Source: Cristatella mucedo (lineage: Eukaryota > Bryozoa > Phylactolaemata > Cristatellidae). Taken from it: 33,500 bases of DNA. The notes beneath the pieces were generated by a model, which saw only the letters and a program-made list of their open reading frames with translations, was not told the origin of the DNA and ran no database searches. The stretch covers positions 12,187,501 through 12,221,000 of the forward strand of contig WPIO01000008.1 of assembly GCA_009760855.2 (NCBI GenBank), in the 5' to 3' direction. A program made the translations under genes and the position numbers. The number at the start of each line of letters is the position of its first letter. Position 1 is the first letter of the stretch. Below are positions 1-11,280 of this stretch, piece after piece.

Positions 1-1075
1 GCCGGCAGCAGGCGAATCTCAGGCTCCCCGGTGGTTAGCCAGACTGCTGGAGCTCAGATGAAAGGCGTTTTCAGGGGAACTGCAACTTCAACTTCAACTG
101 CAGATATCTAAAAACCGCGATATCTTCTTAACTGAAGGAGCAAAGTGCGACCGCGTCGCTCCGATGAGCTCGGAATACCTGAATACGCATAGGCGAGCCG
201 AATCGGGGCTGGCTAATTGCCTGGGGTTTTCGCATGGAGATCAGAGAGGTCAGAGTGGCTATAGGTCAAACGGCTGGTGGTGGTTAAGGGCACCCGGGCT
301 CTGCCCTGACGAATCCTGACGCCGCTGACGCCCGGTCCGCAACGCGAGAAGGGGAGCCCAGCCCAGGCCGCTACCGCTTGCTATCTCGCTCGCTCCCGGC
401 TAAGCCATCAGCTCGCAATGGCCAGTCCCCCCCATTGTTTGGACACACGCCTGTCTATGACCAGCCAACGGTGGACTAGCGTGCAGAATAATTAATTGAC
501 AGATGGAAGCCTCGGAGGCACATAATTACTTTAGAAAAATCATCGACACGAAACCGGCATGAAAACGAGAGGGTGATCGTGGTTGCGGCACGGAGGCCAA
601 ACTTTGACCTTATGAGGGCTCGCAATAGGCAGAGGCTTCTTTTTTGACACCCGCTTGGAAAAGCTCTTGGGCTCATTTAAAAGCTTATTAATTAAACTCT
701 CGTCGGTGCTCATTCTAACAAGAAGTTCGCGATCTCATTTGAGAGCCTAAAGCTGCTGCACTGAAGGTGCCCTCCTCGGCTGGCTTCTATAGATCTGCTT
801 AAGCAGAATTACCACGTTAGCAACTGTACACACGTGACCGTACCCTCTATGAAAAAGGACAGCCTCTTCTGAAAACTGATATGGCACTGAACGTGCACAG
901 AAAAGATGCCACCTAAGCAGCCTTCCTAGACCCAGCTAAAAAGTGGTTACCCCCTCTACAGAAAGGCCACGTAAAATTCGCTAGCTGAAAGCATTCCGCG
1001 CGACGAGCCTCCTCCAGCGTCTCTGATATGGATAACCCCAACCGAGTTTGCGGGGGCCCCGGGGCGGGGCGGGGA
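1..1075. other. unassigned left-flank sequence
   Basis: No gene, repeat family or splice-supported exon could be recognised here on either strand. The stretch around 290-430 is richer in CpG than its surroundings. The G/C-rich run near 1045-1078 lies directly before the 5' LTR of the gypsy element. The only open frames are short (under 70 codons) and lack recognisable motifs. Confidence 0.5.
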
Positions 1076-1081
1076 AGGAAG

Positions 1082-1682
1082 TGCCAAGCCTCGCGATATC
1101 ACGACCGTTTATATCGGCATCACGATTTTAACTGAAGACCGCTTAGGAATTGGTCTGGTATAAGCAGGTTCATCAGCAGCGCGAGTTTTGTTTTTAATTT
1201 AATTTACCTATTACTTCTGACAATTCTGGCGGACACGACCTTACCGGAACAGGCTCTCTTTTGGAGACGGTCTGCCATTGTGGTGAGCCATTGCGCTGAG
1301 CGTTGGCAGCTATAAGCTTGTAACGAGTCTGACTGAAGTTTTCCTGCCATAGCATCTGCCACATGCGAGCAATTCTTTGCGCTTTCACGAGAGCGGCGTC
1401 ATCGACAGTTCTATTTGGCGGAAGTTCTGTTTGGCGGAAGTTCTGTTTGGCGGAAGTTCTGTTTGGCGGAAGTTCGGGTGCTCAGTCCTTTCCGCTCGTC
1501 GACTTTAACGTCAGCAAGTCTGTGCGCATTGCATGCGCTGTGCTGCTATGTGAGCATGTAAGCGTTAAGAACATAACATTTTGAGGTCTTTTTAAGTCTG
1601 CGTTGATTTGGCGAGTGTTAAGTGCTTAGTGCTCTGCACCGTAGTTTCAAAGACCAAACGCTTGCTGACTTCTGGTGTAATC
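1082..1682 (+). repeat. 5' LTR of the gypsy element
   Basis: It aligns by eye with 8685-9372. The LTR start is marked by AGTGCCAAGCCTCGCGAT (1080-1097), matching AGTGCAAAGCCCCACGAT (8683-8700). Further shared blocks are AACTGAAGACC, ATAAGCAGG, ACTTCTGAC and TTCGGGTG-TCAG. The two LTRs have accumulated many differences and indels, so the insertion is old. Without the private (CT)n tract in the 3' copy, both LTRs are about 600 bp. This copy carries a private 16-bp tandem repeat. The 3' border near 1682 is approximate: a TGG that could begin a primer-binding site follows, but no tRNA match was established. Confidence 0.7.
1409..1472. repeat. 16-bp tandem repeat, four copies, in the 5' LTR
   Basis: Unit TTCTGTTTGGCGGAAG occurs four times head to tail (1409, 1425, 1441, 1457); the first copy has one difference (TTCTATTT). 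The 3' LTR has only a single degenerate counterpart near 9160-9185, so the array expanded after insertion. Confidence 0.95.
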
Positions 1683-3348
1683 GCTCGTTGCCCAAGTTAT
1701 TTATTAGCTCAGGCGGGCGAACGGATGAATACGTTAGAGCCGCCGGGGAACTCAGTAACAGTGTAGTTTCATGTTCAGCTTAGACGAACCGATGGGGATG
1801 GTACATTAACATTACATTTGTGGCCAGTATACAGACGCGGGAGCTTGCATTAAGAGAGGCTGCCCCGCTAGTGTTTCGTTTCCGCTAGCGTTTTAAAATA
1901 TTTTAAATGTTTTCTATTCAAGTGAGATGTTGCCCTCTTCCACGACAATCTCCAACTTCTTGCCCCCAAATAATGATCTAGAATATTCCCCGGCTCGTCA
2001 GCGAGCTGCAATTGATCCTGAATGTCGCCGGCGCCGTCATTTTCTTCCTCCTCATCCTTTCCTTCCTCCTCAACATTCCCTCCCTCCTCTTCTCGCTGCC
2101 GCAGTTTTTTCTGGGTGACAAAAGGATGGCTCGGGCACCCACTCTTAGACGCGATCGCCAAATTGCTTTCAATCACACAGCTCTGCTCCGAGTCCGCGGA
2201 CACAATGGCCAGACCGCAGGAGCCGGCAGTCGTGCCTGCACTGCTGCAGTTCCTTTCCTTTTTTTCTAAATGAAAACATTAAAAATTCCCTGGAAATCTG
2301 GACGTATTTTAACATACATTTAAAATGCCTATTTTAAAATAAATTAAAAGTATACCCACTGGCTGTCGCCTACCATTCATAAGGTGGCGTGGAGAAGTTG
2401 TGAGGCAAAATTTGGCCTAGGCTTTCGTCACTACCTCAAGAGGCGCACGAAAATAGGGTATGGATTGCCCAAGTCTTCCCTGGAGCCACGGAAGAAATTG
2501 AAGCTAGCGTTAGCGAGCGTTTGCCAGTTTTGCATGCTAAATCAGGTTAGGAGTCACTCTGTTGTAGCTTATGAAATATACCCGCTAGGCTCCAGGAACG
2601 TAAAGGAGCATGTAGCAGAGCCATAGAGCTATTGAAAGAAACTTTAAAGAGCTGAGGGGCACTATGGAAAGCAATTTAAATTATAAAAAGAGTAGCATTG
2701 AAGAACTATAGGCAGGTTCAGCCATGCAGATGGACGAGGTGCTGGAGGATGCAAACAAGTCGACACAGCAAGAATTCCGGCCTTGAAATAATGGTGACTC
2801 GACGCTGAATGTGGAGTTCCAAAAGTCCCCGCTAGGCAATATGTCGGCGACTGGTAAGTGAATCGGTGATAGCGAAGCCAGTTTTTGTAGCAGCAACTCT
2901 CCAAAACTCGACTCTGGTAATTCAATCCAGGAGACGGTTTTCGTGAGCCCAGAAAACCATGTACTTGCTCAGCCTGTAGCAGCGATGCCAGGTAAACCTA
3001 GCCATTAATCATTGACAGGATTGGCGGATGCCGGATCGATGCCCCTCTACCCGGGTCTACTAGGATGAGAGTTAAAGTGGCGATAACTTCGCACGCAAAT
3101 GCAGTAAAGTTCTAGGTTTATCGTAACCAATTTGTTTCAGAGACTCACCTCATGTCACTGATCCGATGCTGCTAAGGACGTACAGCTTGGTGCGAGCTCA
3201 GAAGACATCGCTGGTTTGGACGAGGTGTAGCATTCGGATAACGGAAAACTTCGTGAACTTAGTAAATGTAGGGAAGACCCGTTTGGGAAATGCAGTGAAC
3301 GCGGGCAAGGACGGAGAGGAGCTATTAGGAAGAGTCGGGAGTAGCTAC
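1683..3348 (+). other. gypsy leader and probable gag remnant
   Basis: This lies between the 5' LTR and the first nested LINE tail. No intact Gag frame is present. Around 2460-2640 a + strand reading with scattered stops looks like a charged Gag-type alpha-helical region, but this is inference from position only. A pyrimidine-rich run lies at about 2038-2100. Its minus strand encodes a glutamate-rich 111-codon frame (1868-2203), which I take to be a composition artefact. Confidence 0.35.
2038..2100. repeat. polypyrimidine tract
   Basis: About 60 bases are almost wholly C/T with TCCTCC-like short repeats. It is simple-sequence-like and lies inside the gypsy element. It may form unusual DNA structure, but nothing further can be said from sequence. 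Confidence 0.7.
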
Positions 3349-3588
3349 AATAATAAAAATCCACTTGATAAAGCGCCCTCTGGGAACTCAATCTCTTTCT
3401 AGGCGCTTTACATTTGCAGCAAATGAAAGCGCGATCGAATGGTGAGTGGTATAGTGCTTGATAAACAACATGAATAACATGCTCAGGGGTTACATGCACA
3501 GGGACTGCATGCAAGTGTGGTTAGCAGCAGCATGCACAGTGTCAGCACGTGTAAGCACATAAAGGACGAATCGCAGGGGCCCACTATT
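3349..3588 (-). mobile_element. L2-A LINE 3' end (3' UTR only), 5'-truncated
   Basis: The plus strand reads an (AAT)n-like tail, then TTGATAAAGCGCCCTC...CTAGGCGCTTTACATTTGC and the CATGCACAG / CAGTGTCAGCACG blocks seen in the copies at 11281, 12447 and 30671. It stops just after the GGGACCCACT-like block, before the ORF, so it is a 5'-truncated insertion in the gypsy gag region. Confidence 0.85.
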
Positions 3589-3928
3589 AGGAAGAGCAAG
3601 TCGGAAAAGCGAAATATCAAGCCAACAGGCACCTGCCATTTCGATACCAGTGAACAGGATCCTCGCACGCTCCCTCAGCTGCCTCAGCCGGCAAGCGATG
3701 CAAGTGGTGGTGATGCCTCTGCACGAGAGCGTCTGAGCTGCAGACGCAAAGGTCAGAGTGGCCGGGCTTCTCTCGTGCGCTACGCTTGTCTCCTGCGGAG
3801 CAAACGCTGCGCCACAGCGTTGCCAATAACTTGGGGAGGGCTGTGATGGGGATGAGTGGTCACAAGACAGTGAAGTGAAAATACAGAGTGGTAAGAAAGA
3901 AAGACTGCGAATCTGAGAGAGACTGAAA

Positions 3929-4044
<116 letters not shown>

Positions 4045-4294
4045 TGGAGACAAAATAGTAGCTGAAGTTGCATTGACGCCTCTTCTCTCGGATTATTTTG
4101 TAACTGCAGCCCTGCAGCGCCAAGCGGCGAAGTAGCCTCCCGTTCCGAGCGGCGCTGGTGCCACAAGTAGTACAAGGAAAGCCAAAAACCCTTTACAGAG
4201 CGTTGAAGAGGGATTGGAATTTAAGGAACTAAACGAAGGGGAGACATTTCCGTGAATCAAATTTTTTCCAGAGCTCTGGCGTGAGGCAAAAAGC

Positions 4295-4504
4295 ATGAGT
4301 ATTGGGTTTAACTGCGATAAAATAGGGCACTTCCAAAGTGAATGCAGAATGAATGCCCAGATAGTTTAAAATGGCCTTAAGGACTCGCATGCGCCTTCAA
4401 ACTACACGAGTAAGCCGCGTGACGTGAATCTACCTGTCGTGGACAATTTGACTGATTATCTTTGCTAAGAATGTGGCAAAGCAGACCATTTCAGGTAGGA
4501 CGGT
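4295..4504 (+). pseudogene. gypsy Gag nucleocapsid remnant with two CCHC zinc knuckles
   Basis: One frame holds two retroelement zinc knuckles of spacing CX2CX4HX4C, about 50 codons apart. Knuckle 1 reads G-FN-C-DKIG-H-FQSE-C, with the first Cys replaced by Gly (Cys codons at 4313 and 4343, His at 4328). Knuckle 2 reads C-*E-C-GKAD-H-FR*D-G (Cys at 4463 and 4472, His at 4487), with two stops and the last Cys lost. In retrotransposon Gag such knuckles bind the element RNA. Stops at 4367 and inside knuckle 2 show the frame is dead. Its place before the pol remnants fits gag. A paired-knuckle host protein is possible but much less likely between these LTRs. Confidence 0.75.
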
Positions 4505-4539
4505 TCATTCCCGAATACATGTAAACGGGATAATGGTAA

Positions 4540-5540
4540 TCTGGGCTGATGCACATCCTGAAGCAGATGTCATACATCTATACTTTGCGCTTTGATCCCT
4601 TCTTCCCTTCCAGCACGACGAGGTCTTTTCAATCTCTTACAGAATGTGCTACTGGCACTTGGATGGCAGTTAACTTTCTCAATTGAATAATGATACAACT
4701 AACTCACCAGTTATGGGAAAATCTAGTGATATTCAGAAATCGTAAAGCCTAACCCTCAGAGTGAACTCGGCCAGAAGATCTCGTCTAGCATTTCCACACA
4801 ATCTGAATGTCTTGTTCCAAGCCGACCTTTGACTAGATGACCACATCCATTCCACAATCAAGTCGGCCTACTTTCAGCAGGTCACTCAGTAAAAAATCGG
4901 GATTGCTTAGATAAAGATACCGTAGCCAAGCTGGTTTGTGCACTCGTGATATCCCTTCTAGATTTATATAACTCACAACTCACAGGTCTTCCTGCTTTGC
5001 TAACTGAGCGTGCAAATTTTGCAGCTAGCTTTGTCGATCGTGAAAGTCGTTAATGCCATTTTACAACTCTTCTCACCGACCTGTACTGTCTCTCCATCAA
5101 GAAGCGTGTAGACTTTAAGGTTTTGTCATTCACTTTTAGGTCCCTTCATTATTTCGCTCCGGAATACCTATATCGGAAATACGTCATACTCAGGTTTCAT
5201 ATCGTGCCACCCTCTTCTGAATGAAGTCCTTCTGCTTTGGCTCTAACCAACCTCAAATTCTGTGAATACCCTGCCTTCAGAGCACATCGTATCTAAGCCT
5301 GGCACTCACTCCAACTGACCTTACGACATCCTCCGACTTGAAATTTAAAAAGAAGCTAGAAGTATATCGGCTAATCGGATTATTTGCTAGCCTTTGCGAA
5401 CTGTCTGCTTAGTTGTTTGCTTATGCGTGGGTGCTTACAATGTGCATAGTGTCACTAACCAAATGACCTGCTTCATCCCGCCATATTTAGAGAGTGCCTA
5501 TGAAGGGATTTAGTTATCTTAGGCGCTGTAAAAATGTCTT
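4540..5540 (+). mobile_element. L2-A LINE copy, + strand, RT C-terminal half and 3' UTR, heavily mutated
   Basis: The sequence parallels the minus-strand L2-A copies: a degraded reading of the region after the YADD motif, then the NFL-LN block (about 4665-4690), the segment equivalent to LGVMFQSDLS (about 4800-4840), the VKSAYFQ-like block (about 4860-4880), the LDF-NS block (about 4950), the region equivalent to HWLPV-RIDFKVLS (about 5080-5130) and the 3' UTR ending near TTAGGCGCTGTAAAAATG (about 5520-5538). Many stops and indels make it one of the oldest L2-A copies here. It separates the gypsy Gag knuckles from the pol remnants. Confidence 0.75.
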
Positions 5541-5888
5541 GCTATTGTAAAAGGTCGGGGGAAAAGTAGAGGTTGATATTGAGGTACGTACAATAACCGA
5601 GAATGCATTAGTCCCACCATCACTGCTAAGTCGACATAGCCGATCTAAGGCCCTTCTCGTGATAGGAAAATAATGAAAAGGCGTGCCAAATAGTAACTGA
5701 AGTTGCTCCGAGTTATCATTGTTAGCGGAAACTTAAAGAGACGGTCTCTAAGCGTCTGCTTAAGGTTCCGAGGCACTGCACGTAAATGAGGGGACCATTG
5801 GAGGTGAAGATACAGTACGTGTGTAAGTGGAAATGCCAAATGCCGCCAAGTTTCTGGTCTCGACATGAATGAATGGCACGTTCATTAA

Positions 5889-6030
5889 CGAGCTGGTTTG
5901 GTCGAGTGGTCAAGGTGCTCGCCCCGACCAAGGTCGTAGGCTCGAGCCCTGAGGCTACGTAAAGTGCCTGAATAGAGATTCAACTCTCTTGGGGCGCTAT
6001 ACAAATGAGTTATATATTTTTTTATAACCA
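5889..6030 (+). mobile_element. tRNA-derived SINE with L2-A-like tail, copy 1
   Basis: The head has RNA polymerase III internal promoter elements: an A-box-like TGGTTTGGTCGAGTGG (5894-5909) and a B box GGCTCGAGCCC (5939-5949), spaced as in tRNA genes. The body from about 5959 reads GTAAAGTGCCTGAATAGAG...GGGGCGCTATACAAATG, which matches the 3' end of the L2-A LINE, followed by an A/T-rich tail. A second copy lies at 32405-32553 on the other strand. The anticodon arm is degraded, so the parental tRNA was not assigned. Confidence 0.85.
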
Positions 6031-6419
6031 ATTACCCAAGGTGGCAATGCCACTTTTTCCCAATGAGCATTTCGGTCCTTCGGTCATTTCTTAGGGAGTA
6101 CGAGCAGATCAGGAAAAAGTAGCTGATGGCAAGGGGAGGCCCGAAGCAAAAAATGCAAGCCTCGAGTAAACCTGCTCTCTCGGCTCACGTACCCACTACC
6201 GGCGTTTTATGCTTTTTTGCTTTCATAGCTGCCCCTTCGTTTCAAATCGCTGGGAGTGGTGTACAGTTTGAATAGTCAGCTGAATCCAATACCGCACTCA
6301 GACTCCTGAAGCAAGCGTAAGCAGCTGCACATGTTCTTAAGTTTGTGGACCTGTCGGTTCCTTATGGTAATGATTGCAACTATTGAGTAACCGTGGGATT
6401 TATGGTCCATCGTTCCGAG

Positions 6420-6720
6420 TGTAAGGATGGACACGTACAAGTATCGGCACGTTTCAGTAAATTAATTACTCAATGGACCAGAGCGGAAATTCTATATGAC
6501 AAGTAAATAATCGTCAGCCATTATAAGTATTTGGAGTAATTTCCATCAATCCTTATATGGGGCTCGCCTCACGATCCGTACGGACCGTGGGGCCCCGAAA
6601 TGGCTTCGTACACTACAAGAATCAGGTGGATAACTCAGCCGGTGGATAGACCGAATAGATGAGTAAAATTGTGAGAGCCGTCATAGCTGGAACGGCCTAT
6701 GGCAATGCCAACAGAAGAGT
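6420..6720 (+). pseudogene. gypsy pol RNase H remnant
   Basis: A shifting-frame reading gives a block resembling DGHVQVSARFSK (the DG-E-VIAYASRSL segment of gypsy RNase H), then TIRTDRGAPKWLRTLQ (about 6564-6620; TDH-ALRWL in the family, here His to Arg) and LSRWIDR (about 6630-6655; LARWIERL in the family). Stops and frameshifts are frequent. It lies upstream of the integrase remnant, as expected for Ty3/gypsy pol. Confidence 0.75.
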
Positions 6721-7099
6721 CGCACACTGGAGCTGTTGATGCAAGCATTGTCCAGTAAGGAAAGGGAGCACCCCCAGGTGTCGCTGCGTGTTATCAGAGT
6801 AGACTCGAGGATGATGAACGCAGTTTGGAGATTATGACAAATTAGCAGAAGGACGACAAGGACCTGCAGTCACTGATGCAGCGGATGCATGAAAACAGGT
6901 GCGCCCGGCATCGGAAAAGGTCTCTACTCATAACAAAGCTACTAAGTATCGCAGGTCACTACGGGATAGGCTTAGACTTTCCCGGAACTACCGCAGCGAA
7001 AGTGTTCGCCTTACCCCTCCCCCACCAAATGGTCTCATCAAAATTTGGCTGGCCGTGATGCATCAGGAAATTTAGGCCTATGCTTCATCTAACATTAAC

Positions 7100-7740
7100 G
7101 CACGACAAGCCTACAAGTTGGAAACGTCGTGGTTAAAAGACATCTGAGGCACGGGTCCTGCCGAGCATGATGTAAGCAGATTTGGCAAGGGTGACCCTTG
7201 AGCACCGTGGCAGCTTTTTCAGGTAGGCGCTCTGGTAGAGCGAGTTGGTATTGATATAGGCTGACTACGACTGCATGTGGCAACAAGTATTTGCGTATGT
7301 TAGTGGATTACTTTACAGAATGGCCTGAAACCTTCGCGACTCCCGACCAGGAGGCCACTGCCATCGGTGGTGCTGCATGCGATTTTCTTCGATCTCTTGA
7401 ACTCGATGAGATACATTCAGATCAAAAGATCAATTTTGAATCGGCGTATATTGTTTGCGAATGCTGAAAGCTATTTGCTACTGAGTGTCCACAACAGGCG
7501 GTCAACGTCTTTCCTTCCCAATCGGCGGACGGTACGGTTGGACGATATAATCGAACGCTGGCTTGGGATATAGTCGACTACTGTAGCGAATAGCAGGACG
7601 ATTGAGGCCTACGTTTTCTGCCTCGGCCGTGCAGCAGAGCGAGAATCTACGGTTATAACAGTACTCCGCTGAGAATGATGGCGAGTAGGTGGCCGAGGTT
7701 ACCGGTAGACGTATCGACTGCCCTTTGAACAGCTTCGGCT
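7100..7740 (+). pseudogene. gypsy pol integrase remnant (DDE core)
   Basis: From 7279 a frame reads into VDYFTEWPETFATPDQEATA, the first catalytic Asp segment of Ty3/gypsy integrases (Asp codon 7306). The second block, IHSDQ-INFES, carries Asp at 7420. A frame change leads to GTVGRYNRTLAWD (about 7530-7570), where the family has LVERYNRTL, so the third catalytic residue (Glu) is replaced by Gly. RPRLPVD near 7695-7712 ends the domain. A weak H2C2 zinc-binding region precedes it at about 7130-7200. Stops, frameshifts and the lost Glu mean it cannot be active. Confidence 0.88.
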
Positions 7741-7779
7741 AGCGCTCCAGAGTATTTCCGAGACATGAAATAACGACTT

Positions 7780-7945
7780 TAATACATCTATGACCAGGTG
7801 AGAGGCAATGTATCAATCTCAGCTGATGATATGAAGTAACGAGCTGATTTGAAAGCCCGCGGGGTTGCCTTGTGATAGGGTTTGACTTTCCATCCCTCGT
7901 AGAAAAAGGGACTGCCGACAAAGCTGTTGGCCCCTGAGAATGACA
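7780..7945 (+). pseudogene. gypsy integrase C-terminal (GPY/F-like) remnant
   Basis: The reading YDQVRGNVSISADDMK-RADLKARGVAL then KKGLPTKL corresponds to the block before the GPY/F module of Ty3/gypsy integrases (YD-VR-N, Q-YD-KARG, V-L--P-RKKG-SPKL). Three stops interrupt it. The GPY/F signature itself is not visible. Confidence 0.65.
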
Positions 7946-8684
7946 TCTAAACTTGTGCACGCGAATCATTATTGGAAGTGTCGCGGAACTGGTTATTCGC
8001 GTGGATCAGTGGTCTCAAAGGCTGCAATTTTGACAGTTCAGGTGAAGTAAACTGTACGAATCTTAACGACGACGACTATGACCTTTGTGTGGTCAATCGT
8101 GGCACTGCTGTTTCAACTCTAAACTACTCCCTTAGAAAAGCCATCGGTCGCTCACCTGCTCGTTTAAAGTGGCTATTCGTCTCTCACATGGTTTCTGTTT
8201 TTCCTCTCTGAGTAGGAGCTGTGGTCGCAAAGTTTTACAGCCAGCCCATCGAGGCACGGGAAGTGCAAAAGACTGAGACAGACCTGCCGTTGGTGCTGGA
8301 CAGCGACTTTCGATAGCCACTAGCAGAAGGCCAGTGACAGGCTAAGATAAGTCTACTAGGTACGGCGGCTAGCAGCAGAAGACGGCTAGCAGCAGACGGC
8401 TTGCGACATGATGTTGCAGCGATAGCGCTTGAGACGTCTGGCTCGATTGTAGTAACCCGGCCCAATACGATGTGTGCACGTGATTCAGAGCAGTCGCCGT
8501 GAAGAGAATGGCTCTGTTCAATGATGATCGCCGACCCCAACCGTCAGCGAGCAGCGAGGCGACGTCTGGTGACCAGCCACTCGGATGACTTGGCGCAGTA
8601 AAGGCGGTAGGGCGTCTGATTATCGACAAAGCTATAAACTCCCTAGTGTCCGGGGTAATACACGAGCTCTTAAAGGACGGGCAG
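7946..8684 (+). other. gypsy 3' untranslated region and polypurine tract
   Basis: No coding domain was recognised. A GGCTAGCAGCAGA motif is repeated around 8368-8398. A purine-rich run (TAAAGGACGGGCAG, 8671-8684) directly before the 3' LTR is in the right place for the plus-strand primer. The open frames here have no family resemblance. Confidence 0.45.
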
Positions 8685-9372
<688 letters not shown>

Positions 9373-10051
9373 TGCCAAGTTTAATGTCCACAGGCCGTCG
9401 CTGCTTAGCATATGTCTACGCCTATAGTCTACGGAGGGGATTTACAAAAGTAAGTAGTTTACTTGAATTTCCTTAAACAAAAGCTCCTAGCTAGAAGTCT
9501 GTGGCTCCCACCACCCCATTAGAGCTATCCAGAGCTGGAGTGCTGAATGGAAGCCGCTGAAATTTTGCTTGCCTGGTAGTCTCCCAACGGAGGTAGCTTG
9601 TTTAGTCCGGCCGATCTCATTAGCCCTATCCACCACAAAAGTAATTTAGCTTCTTTAGAAAAAGAAACTTTCTATGGAAGCCGAGCTCGATTCAGCATTG
9701 GAACGAGCGAGCGCCTAGTTGAGAGGCTCTTCTAACTCAATTAGAAGTTGTTACACTCTATTTTGGAAGGGTTTCAATCTCCGAAAGAGCACCGCCCGTA
9801 AGCCTGTTTTTGAACGTCATCAAGAAAAAGAATGTTGTCTCCCGTTTGAAGAACATAAGTTGAGCCCTGAACGATCCCTGACCGTAAGGCTTGTAGTGCC
9901 AAATTAACACAACTATGTAGCCTTATTCCTGAGAAACGTGTTGAAGCTGCACGCCCAAGGGGTGCCCCCCAGAAATGCTTTTTAGCCCTCTAAAGCATTT
10001 TTATAATTTTCTTATTATTGATAGATCCTAAAGCTCGTGGCCACCAAAGTA

Positions 10052-10068
10052 CCCCCCCCCCCCCCCCC
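10052..10068. repeat. poly-C run of 17
   Basis: Seventeen consecutive C residues. Length may be an assembly or sequencing uncertainty. Confidence 0.95.
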
Positions 10069-10098
10069 GCCACCGAAGGAAGCCTCGTTAAATTAGCA

Positions 10099-10134
10099 GT
10101 AGGCTGTACTCTGTAGGCTGTAGGCTGTAGGCTG
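10099..10134. repeat. short tandem repeat, 7-bp unit TGTAGGC
   Basis: Three perfect and one or two degenerate copies of GCTGTAG/TGTAGGC lie head to tail. Confidence 0.9.
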
Positions 10135-10339
10135 CCACACGGCCTCGAGCTAAGAGCACACAACGAAGGGAATTTTAGAAAATTTTCCGAGGCACTAAAT
10201 ATGAGAGTCTTTTTATGTGGAGAGATGCCCATCGAGAGGCGCGCCTTCATGATCAATCCTTTAGTAACGCGTTTCCTTTTAGACGGACAGGTTTAAGCGG
10301 TGAATTTTCCCGACATTCCTTTAGCGGAGGATTACAGAA

Positions 10340-10740
10340 GCCTGCGGTCCCGTCCGCTAGGGACCTACCCGGGGATCTATGGCCCCACCTAGCGCCTTTA
10401 TAGGGCATCCTTCTAGGCCCGGTTGGCCCTCTGTGGAAACGGACCGAGGAGAGCGGCCGCGGCCCGACGGGTGCGCGGCCCGACTAGAGCCGCTCTCTAA
10501 GCCCTGTAGCCGCTCCGCTGAGGCCAGGCACCGGGGCTCCAACCGCGGGGAGGGGGCGTGCATGCGCTACGTTTACCGCTCGTCCGCTGGCTGTGCAGTG
10601 CCACCGCGAGCTCACTGCTCTTCCGCTGCTGCGGCTGCTGCGGTGTATATTACGCTGCTTCTAGTTCCCGCGTCTGTCGGCTCGAAACACTGCCGCGTCT
10701 GGATGGCAGTCTTCTGTTTACTGCTTAGAGCATCCGGGCG
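10340..10740. other. CpG-rich block with 121-codon open frame, function unknown
   Basis: The block has many CpG dinucleotides and a GCTGCGGCTGCTGCGG run encoding an alanine stretch in the + frame 10379-10744. No conserved domain, Kozak-supported start or splice context was recognised. It could be a promoter-associated CpG block, an LTR of an unrecognised element or a diverged exon. I assign no function. Confidence 0.3.
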
Positions 10741-11280
10741 TTGAAGAGGCGAACGGCTAGCCGGCCCCAGCCGAATTCGTGTTCCCACCGTTCAGCCGTT
10801 TAGCCTCAAGAGCAGCATATCGGAGCAATCAAGACCACGAGCAATGCTTCTGCGAGTTGTACGAGTAGCCAATTAATCAATAATTCGCTTTGAGGTGGCG
10901 CCTCTGAAACCGGCCTCGATCGCGAACTCAAGCATCCTGCTCAGGTCGTAAGCGGACGTGTATCGTGTATCGCCCTCTAATCGGGGAGAGGCTTGTTGCT
11001 ACGCTCGCAGGAAGTAGACAGTTGTGGCTGCATTAGTTTTGGTGATTTCTACGAATGCCGATTATGCAAGGCCTTGGCTGAGGAATGAGGGATTCTGGGT
11101 CCGCACACTTGTGCTTGGTCGGTCTCCGAAGCGCAGACGCCAGTAGCGCCACAAATTTCAGCGGTCGCTTGCATGAACGTCACGGTTCTGAACTGCCTGC
11201 AGTATTTTCGCATTTATCCGAGTCACACGCTGATCCACCTATGGCGCAGCCACTGCACAGGGCCTCAGCTGCAATAACTG

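Larger units (their letters stand above)
9373..11280. other. unassigned region, no recognisable gene
   Basis: Open frames of up to 121 codons occur (for example 10379-10744, +), but none shows a known domain. Simple features are a C17 run at 10052-10068, a heptamer array at 10099-10134 and a CpG-rich block at about 10340-10740. Confidence 0.5.

Noticed and set aside
1409-1472. CRISPR-like array
   Set aside because: The 16-bp units are directly adjacent with no spacers.
1868-2203. Glutamate-rich 111-codon minus-strand frame
   Set aside because: It lies antisense to the gypsy leader over a polypyrimidine tract; acidic composition follows from that tract.
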